The notes beneath the pieces were generated by a model. The model was not told the DNA's origin. It ran no database searches and saw only the letters and a program-made list of their open reading frames with translations. From positions 44,832,141-44,896,140 of the forward strand of contig CM072511.1 in assembly GCA_036898135.1 (NCBI GenBank): 64,000 nt of DNA. The letters run 5' to 3'. The DNA comes from Oncomelania hupensis (taxonomy: Eukaryota; Mollusca; Gastropoda; Littorinimorpha; Pomatiopsidae). Below, piece by piece: positions 58,154 to 64,000 of the stretch (position 1 is its first letter; every line of letters starts with the position of its first letter). The translations under genes and the position numbers were made by a program.

Positions 58154-60214
58154 GAATCCTTGATATAATAAAAGAAAATGAAACTGGGAAAATCAAGCAT
58201 CTCATTCATAAAACTGCCAGTTGTCGGATACATATAATTTAAGGTGATGGATCTCTCCACCTGACTCTACAGCCAGAGCATGCTACATTTAATCCCACCT
58301 GTTCACCTGTTCATGTGTTAATGATCTTCGCCTAAACTAATGGACGAATTTCTTTAATTTTTTTAAAATTCTAACAATTTCGACATCAAATTGTAGCTTC
58401 TTGTGTAAGGGACTTCAGGATGGTTGAATATATATTTTGGGACCATATATGTACAGGAGGTAAAGAAGACTTAAGCATGCATTTTAAGAACACTAGGGCA
58501 ATTTTAGCTGTAATACGACTAGTTTCAGGGATGGAAACAGTGGCGAACATGTAGAGTGGCTTACAACTAGCATGCATTTTCTGGATTCAAACCAACCCGC
58601 CTTTTGGCGTGCCCAGAATCAAAGCTGCTGCTGCCAGTGCCACTGCCACTGCTCTCGTCCCCACTCGCAGATCCCCACAATCCCCTTGTCGAAAGTGAAC
58701 ATTACTTACGGTGATTTCAAGCCCAATTTTGAGTCTTCGCAGCAACGAGAGTAGTTCATTTTCCTAGCTCAGCTCGCGTGCTGTTTTGTTGGAAAAGCAG
58801 TGTTTCTGAAGGAAGAACACGAGAGAGATAGAGAGAGATAAAGACAGAGAGAGACACAGACGGACTGACAGACAGAACATATTGCTCATTGCTTTATTTT
58901 GCTCAAATAATAATGGTCGTTGCTTTTGTTTTGCCCCGACAGAACATCTAGCTTTCTTGCTTTTTTTGTCCAACAGAACATTGTCTATCATAGTTTTGTC
59001 GTTTTTGTGTGTGTGGTTTTTTTCCAGTGATTTGCCGCGGCCAGCCGCCATATTGGCATTGACTACAGACGGAAACACACACAAACATAATAATGTTTGT
59101 TTGTTTTCGTTGTAGCACACAACCCCGCAAGTCCTGATTTAGGTGTCGATTTTGGGGTGTTTTGCTTGTGTGACAGTGACATTTCAGAAATGGCGAACAG
59201 CGAGGGTGAAGAGAAAACACTTTAATGGCAGTTTTAGCTTGAGCTTCTGCTGTCGATTCTGATTATGTCAAAAGTGTTGGGGTTAGTACTCTCGCTTTTG
59301 AAACGATGCTACGAGCGTTAGATCTAGTTTACTACGCTTATGTAGTAAGTAGCTTGTGCTGCTGAAATACGATATTAGTATTAGTGGTAGGGTTGTTAAT
59401 TACTGTGGGTGTGCCTCATAATACTAATAGGACTATTATTGTTACTATATTATGTGGTCCTACAGAACATAGTTGTCTGCCGTTAATATGTTTTCTGTGC
59501 CTTCCCCCGCCTCTCGTGTTCAAGATGAAACATGCATGTAGAGAATAAAAAGGCCCTCCCTTAAAATTTACTTTAATTTCAAGAATCAGCTATTTTTTCC
59601 CTACTCTGTGTTTAGCCTCTGTCTGTGTCTATCTCAGTCTCTCTCGGTCTCCCTCTCGCACTCTCTCTCCCCCCACCCCCACCCCCCACAACGCCACCAC
59701 TACTCCACCACCCGGACAACCTTGTCGTGCGTACTATAATTTCTCAATGGAAAAAGCCGAAGCGAGAAAAAAGAAGAGGGAGGCGAGTTCATTCACAATG
59801 AACCCTACGAGTTTAACACGGCTATCTGCGACGGAAGAGGTACGGATGCAGCGGAAATGCAGAAGGAAGAAGTTGAGAAGAGAGCGAGAAAAGGATTGAG
59901 GGTATACTCCATATAAGAGGATGGTGGTTGGCGTGGAGGTGTGGAGGGGGAGCAGAGCGGAGGTATTCCACCAGGTGGGCCAGGTGTTGGCGGCTGGCCA
60001 GTGAAGAACGGGAGGAAGTAATACGGTGAGGAGGAAACACGAAAGAGAAGAATAAGACGGGTAGGTGTTTCTAGGGTGGGGGTCAGGAGTTCAGGTGCGG
60101 AAATTCGCAACACGGTTCCCTCTTTTTTCCCCCCATTAACTCTGACCTGTGCCGGCTGGGGGCTAAAGCAACACGAGAGCAGGCGCTGCTTTTTCTTCTT
60201 ATCTCTATCAGGCT

Positions 60215-60216
<2 letters not shown>
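58154..60216. other. No supported gene
   Basis: The 260-codon minus frame at 59805-60587 is mostly translation of the CT and TTC arrays plus proline/serine-rich DNA. No domain recognised. Confidence 0.5.
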
Positions 60217-60291
<75 letters not shown>

Positions 60292-60305
60292 CTCTCTCTC
60301 TCTCT
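60217..60305 (+). repeat. (CT)n microsatellite
   Basis: CT array with a T run; related C/T/G DNA continues to about 60360. Confidence 0.93.
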
Positions 60306-60483
60306 GTCTCTCTCTCTCTGTCTCCATCGCTGTCTCTGTCTCTCTCTGTCTGTGTCGCCCCCTCTCTTTATCGCTGTACCGTTATCATTGAGTTCTCCCC
60401 AATATATCGACTTGTATACCGTCATACTGTAATGTTTCTTCTTTTTTGGACTGGTTTTTCCTTCTGTGTCTGTATTACGAGAT

Positions 60484-60573
60484 CCTTCTTCTTCTTCTTC
60501 TTCTTCTTCTTCTTCTTCTTCTTCTTCTTCTTCTTCTTCTTCTTCTTCTTCTTCTTCTTCTTCTTCTTCTTCT
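60484..60573 (+). repeat. (TTC)n microsatellite
   Basis: Pure TTC tract. Confidence 0.95.
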
Positions 60574-61315
60574 GTGACGTATCTCATTCCGTTTATTTTG
60601 TCGTTGTATGGATATATGTGCCGTCACAGAAGTTATTTTGAAAGTCTTTTTAAAACTATATAGATTTGTTAGATAAATAGTAACAATAATGACAGAGAAT
60701 AAGGAACATCGGCAGATTCCAGATTGTTCTTTTTTTTTTTTTTACATCGTAGTGCAAGGCAACAAACCCAGTTCAACAGGTCCAGAACGAGACCTAGGAC
60801 TGGTAGCTAGCTCCCCCGACGATACTATTCAGGCAGTTCTTAGTCTCAAAACAGTGGGTGAACCCAGATTAGTTCCACGCGCAGTACCAGAGCCGCCGTG
60901 TGCTGGCCCCTAAAACAGCATGTTTTGGAACGGGAAGCACGTGCTTGCATGGCGTGGTCTGACAAACATTGCCATTGATGCCGATTGTCGGCACGCGCCT
61001 GTGGCACCCCATCCCTCTCATCCCTCTTAAGAAACACAAACTTCTCATCCTTCTCCTATCCTCCCTTTTCCTAGCCTCTCCAACCCTTCCCCACCCCACT
61101 CCTACACACACCCACCCCCACACACGCTCCCAATAAACCTTTCCTATCCTCGTGCCACACTTCTGCATGCTATCGTTATCCCCCACCCTCAAGCTTCTTG
61201 CCCGATTCTCCTCCCCACCACCATATTCTTGAACTGCTCGCTCTTTCACCCCGTCCGTACAACTTGTTTATTCGTCCAGTGCCTTTTTATCTTCCGAGTC
61301 ACTGTTGGAGAGCAC

Positions 61316-61318
<3 letters not shown>
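60574..61318. other. No supported gene
   Basis: Short frames; C-rich DNA at 61040-61130. Confidence 0.5.

Positions 61319-61407
<89 letters not shown>
61319..61407 (+). repeat. (CT)n-(CA)n compound microsatellite
   Basis: The CT tract switches to CA at about 61370. Confidence 0.95.
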
Positions 61408-61411
<4 letters not shown>

Positions 61412-61467
61412 AACACACTATATTATATATAGCATTCTTATAATATATAATTCCTAGACTATACGTT

Positions 61468-61602
61468 ATTCGCATCTTGGTGTGTGAAATGGAAAATTGT
61501 CACATCGAGATCGAACAATATTCACAAGCTCGCAACGTGCGAGTTCAATATTGTGCGATCGATTTGTAACAATTTTTGGTATTCCACGTCTAAGATGCGA
61601 AT
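61468..61602. mobile_element. 135-bp palindromic (foldback) element
   Basis: The left arm from ATTCGCATCTT and the right arm ending AAGATGCGAAT pair almost end to end through AAAATTGT, ATCGA, CAATATT and GCTCGCA/TGCGAG, with a loop of about 3 bases. About 80% of arm positions pair. No coding capacity; likely a foldback MITE. Confidence 0.75.
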
Positions 61603-62917
61603 GACATTTATATATCGATTCCTTCAATCGGAAAAAAACGAGGGAACGAAATTAGACTAGACTAGAGGATAAAAAAAAGATGTATGTGAACGACCACTTT
61701 TTGCAGTTTTCCACTAATGTTATCCAAATGCGCCATTAACCATTGCCAAAAAATCAAAAGCTTTCCTTCACATTTATTAAGCGCGCACACAAACATAAAC
61801 GCACGCGCGCACACCCACCTTAACCCACCAAAGCACAACCCACCTATGCACTCGCACACATACACAGGGTAAAGATAAACGAACACCCGATTGTGACCCA
61901 TCACTGGTGCCTTCAATCAAACTTGACAAGCGAAAAACAAAGCCAGTTTCATTCATCGATTCCTCTCCGCTTCGTTCAAAATGTAGTCCTAGTCTTGAAC
62001 TCGTCAGTCAACTCTAGCTTAGGCAGCCAATGAAAAACAATGCCAGTTTCATTTGCTGATTCAACCGGTTCACTTACTGTCCTTTCGTTGAGATAATTGT
62101 GGCTGCAGTGTTCGTGAATTAGTGATGGTTTTGGGAATAAAGCCTTGATGTTTAAGCGCGTCATAGAAAATACAAAAAGACGGTTTGGCTTTTCAGCCAT
62201 TTGCAGTAAAGCTAAAGAAGACTGGGATTCGTAAATTGGTTAAAAGTAGGTCCTGTATTCTTACGACTTATATAATCTACAGCTTGCTAAAACATCCTCT
62301 TCCGTGATTGGTTAATTACCATGCGATATCAGTTTAAGTCACACCCCACTTGGCTAATGAAAACATAAAACACATTTGTAAATCTCATCCGACTTTCCGT
62401 TCTGCTTCCGATCCCTCTCGTTTTCACATAATACAAACATTTGCTTCTAGAGTTGATCATATTATCTTCATTATCTTCTTGCTCTTCTTTTTATCTTCAT
62501 GTATTGAAAATATCGTATTTTGAATGTATGAAAGACGCTATACATAACGAACTCTGGCGTTTCCAACTATACTCAAATACTGTACACACGCATTCAACCG
62601 TCCATTTATCTTTCTCCTATATACTCGTCTGTCTGCTTTCCAATGCGTTTCAAGCTGCATGTCAGCTGGATGTTAATTACTCGTCAAAGCTGCGACTCCT
62701 CGTAACCACCTTCGTAACTAGATCTACGACTTGACGTTGCCGTTGAAACTATGCATTATAGTACCGTCCCTCATCCTCGAGTAAATGTATATGCAAGTCT
62801 GTAGGATCTGTGCGCATCTTACTTATATCCTTCACAACTATGCGATTGTACGCCGCCTTTGCGACCGCGTGTAGTAGTTGTCTTGTCCTTCGTAGCAGAG
62901 CAGCATCCGTATACACT
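61603..62917. other. No supported gene
   Basis: GAAAAACAA(A/T)GCCAGTTTC recurs at about 61933 and 62033. Otherwise unrecognised. Confidence 0.5.
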
Positions 62918-63075
62918 CCAAGGTAAGGTTGCTGTGCTCCCTTGTCATCTTCATGTTCCTATACTCTTGTGAAACATGGACTTTCACAGCAGACCTACAA
63001 CGAGGAATATAAAGCATGGAGATGAGGTGCTACAAAAGACTTCTGACATTTTTTTATAACCAGCACTTCACCAAC
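62918..63075 (+). pseudogene. LINE 3' region, copy 6, upstream part
   Basis: Matches the LINE segment encoding KVRLLRSLVIS...CETWTL...MRCY(R/K)RLL, then stops at TTCACCAAC. The homology resumes at 63712 after an insertion. Confidence 0.75.
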
Positions 63076-63172
63076 AGGATAACAGGAATTTATTTCGCCA
63101 ATTGACATGTAATAGATACAACAATCGGAATATTATTTGGTGTTGGACAATGGCAGAATGTTTTATATTTAA

Positions 63173-63217
<45 letters not shown>

Positions 63218-63711
63218 CACACGCACGCATACACGCATACCTACATACACAAATGCACACATACCCAAAGGCTCTCACACAGTCATCGCCTGTACTAATA
63301 CTAAACACGCACACACACACACGCACCCACACACACACACCTACACACACACTTCCTCTCACAGTGAGAGCATCATTATTACATGGTATTCCATAGCATA
63401 CTGAAATTCATAAATCGATAGATATAATAAAACACAAATGACTCTTCTAAAATGATAACAAAAACTTTCTGGATTATAACAGTCGCTGTAGTATCTAAAT
63501 GTATGTAGGGAGAGGCAGGGCGTGCGCACGGCAGGGGGATCACCGGTGGAAAGAGGATGCGGCATTTAGAGATCTTACAGTTTGAGGGTAAAAGGAATCT
63601 TTAAAGCGGGAAGTGTGGGATCTGAAGGATCGAAAGCGGTGGCCAGAGGGGAGAAGTTCGAACAGGGGGTGGGCAGGGTGGGAAGGGTTAGAGAGGATCT
63701 TGTCGGCTCAA
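63076..63711. other. 636-bp insertion inside LINE copy 6
   Basis: The inserted DNA holds (CT)n (63177-63213), CA-rich DNA (63216-63350) and unrecognised sequence. CAAC occurs at both edges of the break, a possible 4-bp duplication. Confidence 0.6.
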
Positions 63712-64000
63712 CGACGAAGTCCGACAGATCATCATCAAGCCATTGGACAACACGATGGCATGCTCACAGTGATGAAGAAACGGAAACTCCGATGGTATGG
63801 CCATGCCACCAGAGCATCAGGCCTTGCAAAGACCATCTTGCAATGTACGGTGCAAGGAGCCGGATGAAGGGAGGGACAGATAAAGAGGTGGGAGGACGAC
63901 ATTCGAGAATGGCCTGGCTTGACACTGAGCGAAGCCATGAGGATTGCTGAGGACGGAGAAATATGGAGTACGTTGGTTAAACGATCATCTGAGGTTCCCC
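63712..64000 (+). pseudogene. LINE 3' region, copy 6, downstream part (runs off window)
   Basis: Resumes at GACGAAGTCCGACAG and encodes KKRKLRWYGHATRASGLAKT, then EDDIREWPGLTLSEA in a shifted frame. A premature TGA follows GAGCCGGA near 63865. Cut by the window end before the GGATA tail. Confidence 0.8.

Noticed and set aside
59805..60587. 260-codon minus frame
   Set aside because: Mostly CT and TTC array translation; the remainder has no recognisable domain.

Overview
The window is non-coding animal DNA dominated by transposable elements and microsatellites. Nothing in it resembles a host gene. The organism looks like an invertebrate metazoan, and I lean towards a lophotrochozoan, possibly a mollusc, at low confidence. 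The reasons are several tRNA- and 5S-derived SINE families, a Ty3/gypsy-type LTR element with integrase upstream of reverse transcriptase (Gmr1-like order), Tc1 and hAT DNA transposons, and very many long (TTC)n, (CT)n, (AAT)n, (CA)n and tetranucleotide arrays.

Layout. 1-1.3 kb holds diverged direct repeats. 1.68-4.8 kb holds two decayed hAT transposons, both on the minus strand. 5.9-7.2 kb holds a trinucleotide array, a tRNA-headed SINE and a MITE with about 30-bp inverted ends. 7.4-13.4 kb is a nest: a tiny 5'-truncated retroposon with a (CTGT/CTAT)n tail, flanked by a 10-bp duplication (CATTTCTAGG), was split by a 5.6-kb LTR retrotransposon. That element has two 634-bp LTRs that read as identical, a CTATC target duplication and one unbroken reading frame. 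The frame encodes Gag, zinc knuckle, protease and integrase, but keeps only stubs of reverse transcriptase and no RNase H. 14.6-20.8 kb carries two copies of an unclassified retroposon of about 575 bp. 21.9-26 kb is minisatellite and (TTC)n/(CTA)n DNA. 29.8-30.6 kb and 43.8-46.5 kb carry several 3' ends of one LINE family. 31.7-34.5 kb is a dense cluster: two tRNA-derived SINEs with perfect target duplications, a 5S rRNA-derived SINE, and a complete Tc1-type transposon with intact transposase and perfect 24-bp ends. 42.1-43.0 kb is a 48-bp minisatellite open in several frames. 49.4-50.0 kb is a diverged solo LTR related to the 7.5-kb element. 51.8-61.4 kb is mostly microsatellites. 61.5 kb has a 135-bp palindrome. 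62.9-64.0 kb is another LINE copy, interrupted by an insertion and cut by the window end.

How the parts relate. Retroposon insertions carry 9-15-bp duplications, as expected of LINE-driven target-primed insertion. The LTR element probably relies on a reverse transcriptase supplied in trans. The solo LTR shares its promoter layout (ATF/CRE-like site, inverted CCAAT, CRE-like site, TTC/GAA units, TATA-like box), which suggests that layout is functional. All eleven long (TTC)n arrays have the pyrimidine triplet on the + strand, an asymmetry that no listed feature explains.
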